64,000 nucleotides of DNA from Microvirga antarctica (GCF_017921815.1 NZ_JAGEMM010000002.1:806001-870000), one strand, 5' to 3'. Shown: positions 53,625-62,343, counted from the first letter of the stretch. Notes: generated by a model not told the origin, from the letters alone. Numbers and translations are program-made.

Positions 53625-54407
53625 ATGGATCTTGGATTACGTGGCCGGAGCGCCATCGTCAGCGCGGCCAGCAAAGGCCTCAGCAAGGCCTGCGCCCTCT
53701 CGCTAGCAAGGGAGGGCGTCGATCTCGTTCTGATTGCTCGCACCGCTGATACGCTTGAGGCCACCGCAGCAGAAATTCGAGGGGCGACAGGCGTCAATGT
53801 ACAGACCGTTGCTGCCGATATCCACGATGAGGCGACGCACGATCGGATCCTGGATCTCTGCCCGGAGCCGGATATCCTCATTAACAACCCCGGCGTGCGC
53901 CAGGTCCCTGGTGATTTTCGCACCTGGTCGCGAGCCGAATGGCAACACTGGATCGACGTTCACTTTTTTTCGGCCATCCGCCTGATTCAGAGAGTCTCCC
54001 CTGGCATGGCTGAGCGCAAGTTCGGTCGCATCGTGAATATGTCGGTGAGCTTCATCAAGTTCCCGCAAGTGGGGTTCGCCCACAGCCATGCCGCGAGGCT
54101 GGCGCTGTCAGGCGCAGTTGCGGCGATCTCGCGGGAACTGATCCCGCATAACGTCACCATCAACACTGTATGCCCAGGTCTCTTCGACACGGATGCGTTG
54201 CATACCAATCTTCATGGTCATGCCGAGCGCCGCGACACTAGCTACGAGGCGATTTTGGCGGAGCGATTGGGAACCTGCCCGGCAGGTCGCCTCGCCGATC
54301 CGACGGAATGCGGCGATCTGGTCGCTTACCTCTGCAGCGCCCAGGCAGGCTTCATGAGCGCGCAGAACATCGTCAATGACGGCGGCGTCTATCAAGGTAT
54401 TTTTTGA
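53625..54407 (+). CDS. Atypical SDR lacking the catalytic Tyr-Lys
   Basis: A 260-residue short-chain dehydrogenase-fold protein. The nucleotide motif reads SAASKGLSKA where TGxxxGIG is expected, and NNPG stands for NNAG. Aligned to the catalytic YxxxK, it has SHAAR, so Tyr is Ser and Lys is Arg, while the flanking residues (AL, G, EL) align without gaps. This matches a known subgroup of beta-ketoacyl-ACP-reductase-like SDRs that lacks a perfect cofactor motif and tetrad. It may be a non-redox lyase or aldolase. It sits 66 bases after the decarboxylase and 12 before a canonical SDR. Confidence 0.86.
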   Translation: MDLGLRGRSAIVSAASKGLSKACALSLAREGVDLVLIARTADTLEATAAEIRGATGVNVQTVAADIHDEATHDRILDLCPEPDILINNPGVRQVPGDFRTWSRAEWQHWIDVHFFSAIRLIQRVSPGMAERKFGRIVNMSVSFIKFPQVGFAHSHAARLALSGAVAAISRELIPHNVTINTVCPGLFDTDALHTNLHGHAERRDTSYEAILAERLGTCPAGRLADPTECGDLVAYLCSAQAGFMSAQNIVNDGGVYQGIF

Positions 54408-54419
54408 GAGTTTGATCCG

Positions 54420-55151
54420 ATGACCGAAGCGACCCTGTCGCCTGATAACCGCGTGATTATGATTTCTGGCGCGTCCAGAGGCATTGGTGCTGCAATTGCC
54501 AAGCGTCTTCTTGCCGACGGCTATCGCCTGTCTCTCGGTGCTCGCAAGCCGGATGTTGCGAAGGACGCTCTTGGCGACCACGATCCTGAGCGAGTCCTTT
54601 TCGGGAGGTTTGACGCGCTGGACCCGTCTACGTCGGAGCGTTGGGTAAGCGAGACGGTCGAGAAATTTGGCCAGATTGACGGTCTGGTCAACAATGCTGG
54701 CATTCTTCGCCAGGTGCTGTTCGATGGAAAGGGCGAGGCCGCTCTTGAAGAGCTGTGGGGCGTGAATGTGGTCGCACCGTATAGGCTGACGTGTCTGACG
54801 CTTCCCCATCTGCGCAAGACGGGGCAGGGGCGCATTGTGAACATCGCCTCGACCGATGGAAAGCGCTATCGCGACACCGTCTCTGTTGGCTATGCGATGA
54901 CGAAACACGCACTTGTGGTCATGAGCCATGCGTCGAAATTCGAGGGTTGGGAGGATGGCGTGCGCGTCACCGCGCTCTGTCCTGGTGCCGTGGATACCGA
55001 TCTTATCGCGGGCATACCTGGCGTGATGCCAGGCCCCGGCCGCATCACGCCAAGTGTTATCGCACATGGCGTCAGCTTCATCCTGAGCCTGCCAAACAAC
55101 GCATCCGTGGCTGAATTCGCCATCAACACGCGTCTCGAATCCACGCTCTGA
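54420..55151 (+). CDS. Short-chain dehydrogenase/reductase (canonical)
   Basis: A 243-residue classical SDR: SGASRGIGAAIAKRL for NAD(P) binding, LVNNAGI, the Ser in NIAST and the catalytic YAMTK. It ends the rightward operon starting with TRAP DctP. Pairing with a catalytically altered SDR one gene upstream suggests consecutive steps or a heteromer. Confidence 0.91.
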   Translation: MTEATLSPDNRVIMISGASRGIGAAIAKRLLADGYRLSLGARKPDVAKDALGDHDPERVLFGRFDALDPSTSERWVSETVEKFGQIDGLVNNAGILRQVLFDGKGEAALEELWGVNVVAPYRLTCLTLPHLRKTGQGRIVNIASTDGKRYRDTVSVGYAMTKHALVVMSHASKFEGWEDGVRVTALCPGAVDTDLIAGIPGVMPGPGRITPSVIAHGVSFILSLPNNASVAEFAINTRLESTL

Positions 55152-55157
55152 AGTCGG

Positions 55158-55190
55158 CTGCCGCGCCGCTTTCCGGTTGCCACGCGGCAG
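55158..55190. terminator. Candidate bidirectional terminator
   Basis: CTGCCGCG (55158-55165) and CGCGGCAG (55183-55190) form perfect 8-bp GC-rich arms around a 17-base loop in the 52-base gap between the SDR stop and the convergent GST stop. No T-run is evident. Confidence 0.5.
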
Positions 55191-55203
55191 TCCTCATCCC
55201 CAC

Positions 55204-55896
55204 TCAGGCTTTGATACGCAGACGCTCGTTCTGCGGATACATAATGCGCCTGGCGTCCTCATCCAGTTCGGCCTTGAACAGATGCTTCTGTTTCAGGGAT
55301 TCCGCCCGGATGGCTGCCGGGCGTGCGTTGATTTCCTCCACGAGACGTTTGACATTTGGAAACTTGGCCCAAGCGCCTTCGCCCATAACGTAGGGCACCA
55401 ATCTCGCCCAGCCCCACATTGCCATATCCGCGATCGTATAGGCCTCGCCGACCAGATAGCGATGATCTTTCAGGCGCTGATCCAGGATGCCGTAGTGCCG
55501 TTCCGCTTCGTAGAAGTAGCGGTTCTGCGCGTAGGGAACGACCTCGGGAGCGAAATGCCTGAAATGGACCGCCTGGCCGGAGAACGGACTCATGCCGGAT
55601 GCGACAAACATCATCCAGGACAGCAGTTCGCCGCGGTCAGCGGGCGTGTCGGCCGGCAGGAACTGTCCAGTCTTTTCCCCGAGATACAGAAGGATCGCAT
55701 TGCTGTCGAAAACCTTCACATCGCCATCGACGATGGCCGGAACCTTTCCGTTCGGGTTGATTGCGAGATAGTCAGGTGCGAATTGCTCGCCCTTGCGCGT
55801 ATCGATCGGCTTCGGCTCGTAGGCGATACCCGCCTCTTCGAGAAAGAGCGCAACCTTCATCGGATTGGGCGACAAGTTGAAGTAGAATTTGAGCAT
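55204..55896 (-). CDS. Glutathione S-transferase family protein
   Basis: A 230-residue GST. The N-terminal thioredoxin-like domain has SPNPMKVALFLEEAGI, the cis-Pro motif NGKVPAIVD and VFDSNAILLYLGEK; the C-terminal helical domain has YTIADMAMWGW. The pattern is close to YfcG/Nu-like bacterial GSTs, which act on disulfides or glutathione conjugates. It is monocistronic and convergent with the SDR operon. No strong ribosome site precedes the ATG. Confidence 0.92.
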   Translation of the reverse strand: MLKFYFNLSPNPMKVALFLEEAGIAYEPKPIDTRKGEQFAPDYLAINPNGKVPAIVDGDVKVFDSNAILLYLGEKTGQFLPADTPADRGELLSWMMFVASGMSPFSGQAVHFRHFAPEVVPYAQNRYFYEAERHYGILDQRLKDHRYLVGEAYTIADMAMWGWARLVPYVMGEGAWAKFPNVKRLVEEINARPAAIRAESLKQKHLFKAELDEDARRIMYPQNERLRIKA

Positions 55897-56089
55897 GGGG
55901 GTGCCTATTTTATGGACGAGGTGTGATCGTGACTGAGCGCAGGTCTGGCGCTAATTCCTCCAGTTCAATATGTGACGCTGCTCGATCAATGGTCAAACTA
56001 ATTCCCCGAATGGCGTGCTTTAAGCTTTGAGAATCTATCGGCTTTGCCAGAAACTAACGTCGTCCCACCGCGATAACCCAAGGACTAAA

Positions 56090-57013
56090 ATGAGCAATTC
56101 TTCAAAGTCAGTCGCGCCGTGGGAATGGCCGGAAGAGCAGTGGCGAAGCGCTGTATCGCGGGTTCGTGCCGGTCGACGTCTTGCACCGCCGGCATGGCCG
56201 CAGGGAGCGAGCTGCGCAGTGGCCCTGTCCTTCGACTGCGATCACGAGACTTTCGAACTCGGCGCGGGCGGAACGGCTGTTGGTCGCCTGAGCTGGGGCG
56301 AGTTCGGACGGCGCGTCGGCGTGCCGCGTATTCTGTCCATTCTCAATCGCCACGACGTGAGAGCCAGTTTCTTCACGCCGGCGGTTGTGACGTTGATCGA
56401 TCCACATGAAACGAGACGGATTGCCGATGCGGGACACGAAATCGCGATTCATGGCTGGATCCATGAGAATACATCTCTTCTGACCGAACCTGTTGAGCGC
56501 GACCTCATGCGGCGTTCGAGGGATCAGATCGCGAAGGTAACGGGAGTGGAGCCTGTCGGGCACCGAGCGGCACAGTGGGATCTCAGCCCACACACCATCT
56601 CACTCGTGAAGGAGCTCGGCTTTCTCTATGATTCATCGTTGATGGCGGATGAAGAGTGCTACGAACTCTGCATCGATGGCACACCGTCTGGTGTCGTCGA
56701 GATTCCTGTAGAGTGGCTGCGGGACGATGCCGTCTATTTTCTCTTCAATCGCAATCCGGCCACACGGCCTTATATGCCCCCGCGGGAAGTGCTGGAGATT
56801 TTTACAAGGGAGTTCGATCAGGCCTACGCGGAAGGCGGAATCTTCCAGCTTGTGATGCATCCTTTCGTCATCGGATACCGCTCACGGATCTGGATCCTGG
56901 ATGAACTCATTCGCCATGCGAAATCCAAGCCCGGAGTTTGGTTCGGAACTCATGAAGAGGTCGCGCGATGGGTGAAGGAGTTGCCAGCCGCTGACGGGTC
57001 TCAGCGGACGTAG
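56090..57013 (+). CDS. CE4 polysaccharide deacetylase family protein (HpPgdA-like)
   Basis: A 307-residue NodB-fold deacetylase: the metal Asp in LSFDCDHE, the HxxxH-type pair in IHGWIHEN, and the later GHRAAQWDLSPHT and YDSSLMADEECYEL. The last motifs resemble the peptidoglycan-deacetylase PgdA/PuuE-like branch, whose members lack a signal peptide and may act on small amides. No signal peptide is seen here either, so a cytoplasmic amidase role is as likely as a wall function. AAGGA lies before the ATG at 56090. Its 3' end overlaps the convergent SDR by 13 bases. Confidence 0.87.
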   Translation: MSNSSKSVAPWEWPEEQWRSAVSRVRAGRRLAPPAWPQGASCAVALSFDCDHETFELGAGGTAVGRLSWGEFGRRVGVPRILSILNRHDVRASFFTPAVVTLIDPHETRRIADAGHEIAIHGWIHENTSLLTEPVERDLMRRSRDQIAKVTGVEPVGHRAAQWDLSPHTISLVKELGFLYDSSLMADEECYELCIDGTPSGVVEIPVEWLRDDAVYFLFNRNPATRPYMPPREVLEIFTREFDQAYAEGGIFQLVMHPFVIGYRSRIWILDELIRHAKSKPGVWFGTHEEVARWVKELPAADGSQRT

Positions 57014-57771
57014 GTCGCCCCATTCATGTCCAGGGTGGCGCCGGAAAGATGACGCGCCTTTCCTGACACCAGGAAAGCGATCAGTTCCCCGATCTCTGAC
57101 GGCGGAACCCATTCGCCCATGGCAAGGGACGCGGTCACGGATGCCTCACCGCCCGGTTGGAGCGCAGCAAAATCCTCCGACATCTTGGTCCGAACGATTC
57201 CGGGTGCTATCAGATAGCTCAGGATGTTTTCGCGCGCATAACCTCGGGCGATTGTCTGCGCGGCGGCCTTTATCGCAGCTTTCGATGCGGCATAGGCAAT
57301 CTGGTCGGGATTCGTTGATCCCCGTTGCGCATTCCAGCTCGCAAGCGTGACAAGAACACCGCCGCTTCCCCGCCACTCTCTCACCGCAGCGCGCATCAGC
57401 CTTGCGGGTGCCAGAACGTTGATGGCAAATTGCTCCGTCCAGGAGCGATCCCAGGTGGCATCGTCGTCATCGACTCCGCCCCACACGAGGGTGGCGGCAT
57501 TCAGCACAAGCGCATTGATGCCACCGCGCCAGGCGGTTGCAGTCCGCCAGAGTTGTTCGACTTCGGCGAGATTGCCAAAATCTGCCGCCACAAATATTCG
57601 CCGGCTCGGATCAAGTCCCGCCAATGCCTTCTCTGCGCCCTCGCGGTCGTGATCATTGCGGTGATGAGCGATAATGTACGCACCGGAATCGGCGAGTACC
57701 CGCGCGGTGGCGGCACCGATCCCACTTGACGCACCGGTTAACAGAACCGTCTTTTGGCTAAGATCTATCAC
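57001..57771 (-). CDS. Short-chain dehydrogenase/reductase
   Basis: A 256-residue classical SDR: LLTGASSGIGAATARVL, the catalytic YAASK and a C-terminal LSGATLDMNGA. NAAT replaces the usual NNAG. It is coupled to the upstream SDR by a 4-base overlap and is the last gene of the leftward TRAP operon. Its stop lies inside the 3' end of the deacetylase gene on the other strand. Confidence 0.91.
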   Translation of the reverse strand: MIDLSQKTVLLTGASSGIGAATARVLADSGAYIIAHHRNDHDREGAEKALAGLDPSRRIFVAADFGNLAEVEQLWRTATAWRGGINALVLNAATLVWGGVDDDDATWDRSWTEQFAINVLAPARLMRAAVREWRGSGGVLVTLASWNAQRGSTNPDQIAYAASKAAIKAAAQTIARGYARENILSYLIAPGIVRTKMSEDFAALQPGGEASVTASLAMGEWVPPSEIGELIAFLVSGKARHLSGATLDMNGATYVR

Positions 57772-58553
57772 TGTCCTGTTTCCTTTTCCGATGTGGCAGT
57801 CATGGCCTGATCGAGCCGAACAGTCTTCAGGCCACCAATGACCTGGAGCGTCGGCGTCAATTCGATGTGGCCGATATTGACGTGCGCTGGCGCCGCGAGA
57901 GCGTAGCAGATTATATCCGCGACATCGGCTGGCTCGAGGACCTCGTAGCCATCGAAGTATCCCCGTTCGGCCTTTGCGGCATCGCCGATCGTCTTGGCGA
58001 AAATCGCGGTGCGCGTTCTCCCTGGAGCAATCTCAGTGACGCGGATGCGATATCCACATAGATCCACCCGCAACTGGTCCGAGATGGCGCGGATGCCTGC
58101 CTTGGTTGCGTGATACACGGCATTGCCGCCGGTCAATGCATGGTGACCTGCAATCGATCCGACGAAGACGATATGCCCGTGATTGCGCCGCTTCATCCCC
58201 GGAAGGGCAAGTCGAATAAGGTGAAGCACTGACGACAGATTGAGCTCGACGAGATCATCGATCTCGGCCTCGCTTGCGTTGCCGATCGAGCCACCGAAAT
58301 TGCTGCCGGCGTTGCATACGACGACATCCGGGTCAGCCTGAATGACGAGCGTCTCCATTGCCTCTCGATCGACCATGTCGAGAGCGTGGGTCACGCAACC
58401 CGTCTCGGCCGAAAGTGCCGCCAGCTTGTCGGCGCTCCGTGCGGTAGCGTGAATCGTGGCGCTGAAGGAAGACAGGCGCCGGACGAGCTCTTCGCCAATT
58501 CCGCTGGAAGCCCCCGTCACGAGAATGCTTGAGCCGTCCAGGACCTTGCTCAA
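57768..58553 (-). CDS. Short-chain dehydrogenase/reductase
   Basis: A 261-residue classical SDR: SILVTGASSGIGEELVRRL, VVCNAGSNFGGS and the catalytic YHATK; it resembles the YdfG/serine 3-dehydrogenase group. The TTG at 58553 overlaps the DctM stop as TTGA and is the preferred start, since the longer frame to 58640 runs back into DctM coding sequence. Role: oxidation or reduction of a hydroxy acid imported by the TRAP system, by inference. Confidence 0.88.
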   Translation of the reverse strand: MSKVLDGSSILVTGASSGIGEELVRRLSSFSATIHATARSADKLAALSAETGCVTHALDMVDREAMETLVIQADPDVVVCNAGSNFGGSIGNASEAEIDDLVELNLSSVLHLIRLALPGMKRRNHGHIVFVGSIAGHHALTGGNAVYHATKAGIRAISDQLRVDLCGYRIRVTEIAPGRTRTAIFAKTIGDAAKAERGYFDGYEVLEPADVADIICYALAAPAHVNIGHIELTPTLQVIGGLKTVRLDQAMTATSEKETGQ

Positions 58554-59866
58554 CGCATGAGGCTCGGGAGCCAGAGGGCGATCTGCGGGAAGATCATCAC
58601 GATGATTAGGCCGACCACCTGCAATCCCATGAAAGGCCAAACCGATTTAAGGATGTCCTGCAGCGAGACTTCCGGCGGTGCGACACTCTTCAGATAGAAG
58701 GAAGACGGTCCGAATGGCGGCGAAAGGTAGCCGATCTGCATATTGATGCAGAACAGCACGCCGAACCAAAGGGGATCGTAACCCAACTGCTTGATGACAG
58801 GCACGAAGACCGGCATCGTCAGGAGTGCAATCCCGATCCAGTCCAGAGGCAGACCGAGCAGGATCAGGATGATCTGCATCACGATGAGGATGCCGATCGG
58901 GGGGAGAGGAAGGCCAGCAATCAGATTTGACAGATAAGTGATGCCACCCGTGAATGTGTAGATCCCCACGAAAGCGGTCGCTCCGAAGAAGATCCACATG
59001 ACGGGGCCGATCGCACGACCGCTTTCAACCACGATCCCGCGAATGTCCGACAGAGTGAGCTTGCTCCCGCCGAGGGAGATCGCGAGGAGTGCACCGGCAA
59101 CGCCGATGGCCGCGGACTCCGTTGGAGTTGCGATGCCAAAGTAGAGTGATCCAAGGACCGCCAGGATGACTGCCATGGGCAATGCCAAATCCTTCGCCAG
59201 GAGGACTTTCTCCTTGAATGGCAGGGCCAGCTCCTCTGGTGGTGGGGGAGGGGCAAGCGCGGGGTTGATGACACAGCGGATGTAAATGTAGCCGGCATAG
59301 AGGGCGGCGAGCAGCAGCCCGGGAAGGAGGGCCGCTGCGTAGAGCTCTGCAATCGAGACGTTGGCGATGAGCGCGTAAAATACCAGGACAAGACTGGGTG
59401 GGATCATGGCGCCGAGGGATCCGGCAGCGATAATGGTGCCGAGCGCAATCTGCTTGTCGTAGCCGCGCTTCAACATCGTCGGCAGCGCAACGAGCCCAAG
59501 TGTGATGATCTCCGCGCCGACAACACCGACCATGGCGGCCATCAGCGATCCTGCCAGAACGACGCTGATCGCCATTCCACCCGGCAACCTTGCGGTCCAC
59601 AGGTGCAATACGCCGAAGATCTTGGCGGCAATACCGCTCCTTTCAAGGAGGATACCCATGATAACGAAAAGAGGAACGGTGATCAGAATATAGTTGGTTG
59701 AATTATCGTAGATCCGGCTTGCAATGATGATCGTGCTCTGGGGACCAAAGAGCGTGAACCCAACAACAAGAGCCGTTCCGAGGGTCGCGAAAGCCAGAGG
59801 AACGCCGATGATGACCATCCCGAAAAGGAGGCCAAAGGTGAAGATAGTGACGATCTCGGGGCTCAT
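58550..59866 (-). CDS. dctM: TRAP transporter large permease (DctM), second system
   Basis: A 438-residue multi-spanning permease: VPLFVIMGILLERSGIAAKI, MIPPSLVLVFYALIANVSI, ATPTESAAIGVAG and YLSPPFGPSSFYL. It overlaps DctQ by 4 bases. It belongs to the DctM family but to a different branch from the copy at 48305 (a short proline-rich loop, ALAPPPPPEELALP, is present). Confidence 0.94.
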   Translation of the reverse strand: MSPEIVTIFTFGLLFGMVIIGVPLAFATLGTALVVGFTLFGPQSTIIIASRIYDNSTNYILITVPLFVIMGILLERSGIAAKIFGVLHLWTARLPGGMAISVVLAGSLMAAMVGVVGAEIITLGLVALPTMLKRGYDKQIALGTIIAAGSLGAMIPPSLVLVFYALIANVSIAELYAAALLPGLLLAALYAGYIYIRCVINPALAPPPPPEELALPFKEKVLLAKDLALPMAVILAVLGSLYFGIATPTESAAIGVAGALLAISLGGSKLTLSDIRGIVVESGRAIGPVMWIFFGATAFVGIYTFTGGITYLSNLIAGLPLPPIGILIVMQIILILLGLPLDWIGIALLTMPVFVPVIKQLGYDPLWFGVLFCINMQIGYLSPPFGPSSFYLKSVAPPEVSLQDILKSVWPFMGLQVVGLIIVMIFPQIALWLPSLMR

Positions 59867-60324
59867 GATTTCTTTCCGACCAGGAAGACGAACGCCTGAA
59901 GTGACATGAGGGCCAAGGCAATCACGAGAGCGACTTTGAGGATGACCGGCAGTGGAGTGTTGAAAACGGTTCCTGAATGCTCGTTAACGTCAATCGCGAA
60001 TGCGGCCTGGTTCCACGAGGCCCAGACGAGGATCAGGCAACTGACAAGGGACACGGCGAGCCCGAACTTATGCGTATAAACCTGCCATCTCGGTGACAGT
60101 CGGTCGGTGAGGGTCGTCACAGCGATGTGCCCCTCGTCTGCGGAGACCTGGGGGCCGCACAGGATGTAGTGGAGTCCGGCAAGGATCAGCGAAATCTCAA
60201 GGGTGTATTGTGTCGGAGCGTTGAACACGTAGCGGGCTACGACCTCGTAGAACGTCAGAAGGAAGACGATCACGTAGCCGTATGAAAAGACATCGCCGAT
60301 GGCGCGATTGAAGCGAGTAATCAC
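59863..60324 (-). CDS. dctQ: TRAP transporter small permease (DctQ), second system
   Basis: A 153-residue membrane protein with four hydrophobic segments: YGYVIVFLLTFYEVVARYVF and LAGLHYILCGPQVSADEGHI are typical for DctQ. It lies between DctP (60-base gap) and DctM (4-base overlap). Confidence 0.91.
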   Translation of the reverse strand: MITRFNRAIGDVFSYGYVIVFLLTFYEVVARYVFNAPTQYTLEISLILAGLHYILCGPQVSADEGHIAVTTLTDRLSPRWQVYTHKFGLAVSLVSCLILVWASWNQAAFAIDVNEHSGTVFNTPLPVILKVALVIALALMSLQAFVFLVGKKS

Positions 60325-60384
60325 GGTGCATCCTCTAAACAGGAAAAGGACCTGCCCTCCGGCAGGCCCTCAACTCATTGCGCC

Positions 60385-61422
60385 TTACATTTTTCCGGTT
60401 TTCTTGAGATAGTCGAGATAGGCATTGATCACCTTCTCGGAGAGCGGGCTCTTCTTGGACCAATCCGACCAAGCCTGCACGGCCAGCTTGCGATACTGGA
60501 CCTTCTCGGCATCAGATAGTTCTGAAATTTTCAGCCCCTTTGACTCCGCCTTGGCGAGCACCACCGCGTCGTCGATCTGAACCCGGACGATGCAGCGAAC
60601 CATCAGATCGCGCATGGAGAGTTCGAGCATCTGGCGAAGGTCAGCAGGCAACGCGTCCCACTTTGCCTTATTGACCGAGATGTCGAACGCTCCGTTGGAG
60701 TGCATGCTGTTGATCAGCGTGTACTTGGCGTCTGCGTAGACGCCCGTCTGATCGTTATAGGACAGCGTGCCATTGTCTGCCGCGTCGATGACACCCTTCT
60801 CGAGAGCCGAGAACACCTCGGTGAGGGGCATCACCACTGGAACCGCGCCAAGTTTTTCCCAGATGGCACTCGAAATGCCGGGCGGGCTCCGCATCTTGAG
60901 GCCCTTGAAGTCTGCCAGCGTATTGAGTGGCTTGCGCGACGGGATCGCCTCAAAGGAGCCGGTGCCGACACCGATGGTATAGATGTTGAACCGAGAATAC
61001 GCTTCGCGCATCAGTTCCAAACCACCATAATAATACCAGAACTCGACCAGCTGGTAAGGCGAGTCGAAGGCGCCTGGAATATCACCGAGCGGCGCAAAGC
61101 CTGGGTCGATACCAGCGTAGAGGGTCGGGTACGAGACGTGTCCGTCGAGAACGCCTGCCTTGATGGCCTCGAGGGACTGCGCGAGCGGCACCACAGAGCC
61201 GGCTGGAAGCATCTGGATTTCCAGTCGTCCGCCGGACATCGCAGTGACGCGCTTGGCCCAATCCTCGACAACTTCCGTCAACTGATTGCCTGGCAGCCAT
61301 TGGTTCTGGAGGCGCCATACGGTCTTCGTCTGAGCTGCGACACCGGTTGCATGCGTCGCTGCGAAGAGCATCGTCAGCGCAGCAAGGACCGGTAGAATGT
61401 AGACGGCATTAAGACGCCTCAT
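60385..61422 (-). CDS. dctP: TRAP transporter substrate-binding protein (DctP), second system
   Basis: A 345-residue periplasmic binding protein with a Sec signal (cleavage near TGVAA) and the DctP features RLEIQMLPAGSVVPLAQSLE, DFKGLKMRSPPG, TEVFSALEKGVIDAADNGT. Three ATGs stand in a row; AAGGGG is best spaced for the last, at 61422. The Arg that binds a carboxylate is kept in KMRSPPG. A promoter is placed at 61494-61523. Confidence 0.92.
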   Translation of the reverse strand: MRRLNAVYILPVLAALTMLFAATHATGVAAQTKTVWRLQNQWLPGNQLTEVVEDWAKRVTAMSGGRLEIQMLPAGSVVPLAQSLEAIKAGVLDGHVSYPTLYAGIDPGFAPLGDIPGAFDSPYQLVEFWYYYGGLELMREAYSRFNIYTIGVGTGSFEAIPSRKPLNTLADFKGLKMRSPPGISSAIWEKLGAVPVVMPLTEVFSALEKGVIDAADNGTLSYNDQTGVYADAKYTLINSMHSNGAFDISVNKAKWDALPADLRQMLELSMRDLMVRCIVRVQIDDAVVLAKAESKGLKISELSDAEKVQYRKLAVQAWSDWSKKSPLSEKVINAYLDYLKKTGKM

Positions 61423-61493
61423 CATCATTCCCCTTCTGGTTTTATGAGGTTGCGTTGGAAGCTTGTCCGACGGAGTGAACAAGCCCCTGACGG

Positions 61494-61523
61494 ATCGTAG
61501 AACGGCCGCGTTTCTAGCGTCAA
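61494..61523 (-). promoter_or_regulatory. Promoter of the second TRAP operon
   Basis: On the minus strand TTGACG (61518-61523) and TACGAT (61494-61499) are separated by 18 bases, about 70 bases before the DctP start. A long inverted repeat lies directly upstream. Confidence 0.5.
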
Positions 61524-61526
61524 GCA

Positions 61527-61568
61527 GTTTGTGCGGATGACGGTTATATGTTCGTATGACGCACAAAC
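61527..61568. promoter_or_regulatory. 9-bp inverted repeat in divergent region
   Basis: GTTTGTGCG (61527-61535) and CGCACAAAC (61560-61568) are perfect arms with a 24-base spacer, between the leftward TRAP operon and the rightward SnoaL-like gene. The half-site resembles TTCGTGCG at 62235 and 62254, and TGCGAA at 46776. Confidence 0.55.
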
Positions 61569-61599
61569 GAGCAATGATGAGTCTCATTACAGGAGCAGG

Positions 61600-62097
61600 G
61601 TGTTGGACACAAAGATACGGGAAATTGAGGACCGGATCCTCATCGGGGAAGTTCTTTCGGGTTATTGCCGAATGCTCGACACAATGGACCTCAATCAGGT
61701 GGGCAATCTCTTCACATTGGACTGTGTCGTAGAGTTCGGGCCTGACGAAAGGTTGAACGCGAGGAGCGCGCAGGCTCTCGCCTCCAATCTGTCGCGTCTC
61801 TGGCGCTGGCGCCGCACATCACATCATCTCTCAAACGTCGAAGTGGCATTCCGGTCGGACTCTGAAGCCTGTGCATCAAGCTACGTCATTGCCTGGCACG
61901 AGAGGCCGGACGGCACGACGGCGACGCTCTACGGCACCTATCGCGACACCCTCGTGCGGACAGTGGACGGCTGGCGCATTTCAACCCGTCGCCAGGAAAT
62001 GAACGGCAGCGATGCCGGCTTCACTGTGGGCATTTTTCCTGCCTCCCGGGCGGCTCCTCCGGCCGGATGGGCACCTCCGAATTACGTCATGTCTTGA
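61600..62097 (+). CDS. SnoaL/NTF2-like protein, second copy
   Basis: A protein of about 165 residues with the SnoaL-like fold: ILIGEVLSGYCRMLDTMD, LFTLDCVVEFG, the SHHLSNVEVAF strand with two His, and TVDGWRISTRRQE. AGGAG (61591-61595) supports a GTG at 61600 or, at better spacing, a TTG at 61603; an earlier in-frame start would overlap the inverted repeat. It is divergent from the second TRAP operon. The end of the gene is duplicated (see the repeat at 62085). Confidence 0.78.
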   Translation: MLDTKIREIEDRILIGEVLSGYCRMLDTMDLNQVGNLFTLDCVVEFGPDERLNARSAQALASNLSRLWRWRRTSHHLSNVEVAFRSDSEACASSYVIAWHERPDGTTATLYGTYRDTLVRTVDGWRISTRRQEMNGSDAGFTVGIFPASRAAPPAGWAPPNYVMS

Positions 62098-62128
62098 GGC
62101 GCCGCGGCGTGATGTCTTGAGGCGCCGC
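62085..62128 (+). repeat. Tandem 23-bp duplication spanning the stop codon
   Basis: The 21-base block at 62085-62105 recurs at 62108-62128 with one mismatch, a period of 23 bases. Each copy contains ATGTCTTGA, so the last Met-Ser-stop of the SnoaL-like gene is present twice. It looks like a slippage duplication and leaves the protein unchanged. Confidence 0.8.
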
Positions 62129-62224
62129 AGGCAGACTCGTGGAGCATGGCGACAGTCATTTTCCCGCGCCCGCGGACAATTTCTGCGAGGGCACCATCGC
62201 GATACGAGAGGCTGGGGAACGCTA

Positions 62225-62261
62225 TTTACAGCATTTCGTGCGCCATGCTAACATTCGTGCG
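62225..62261 (+). promoter_or_regulatory. Promoter with direct-repeat operator before the DapA-like gene
   Basis: TTTACA (62225-62230) and TAACAT (62249-62254) are 18 bases apart. TTCGTGCG occurs at 62235-62242, between the boxes, and at 62254-62261, across the -10, 19 bases apart or about two helix turns. Binding there would block transcription. Confidence 0.5.
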
Positions 62262-62343
62262 TTATGCGCATAGTGATGGCGAGGCCCACACTCGGAACCC
62301 TCATCCGGCGCATCGCGTATTCGCTGATTTTAACAGGTGACTG

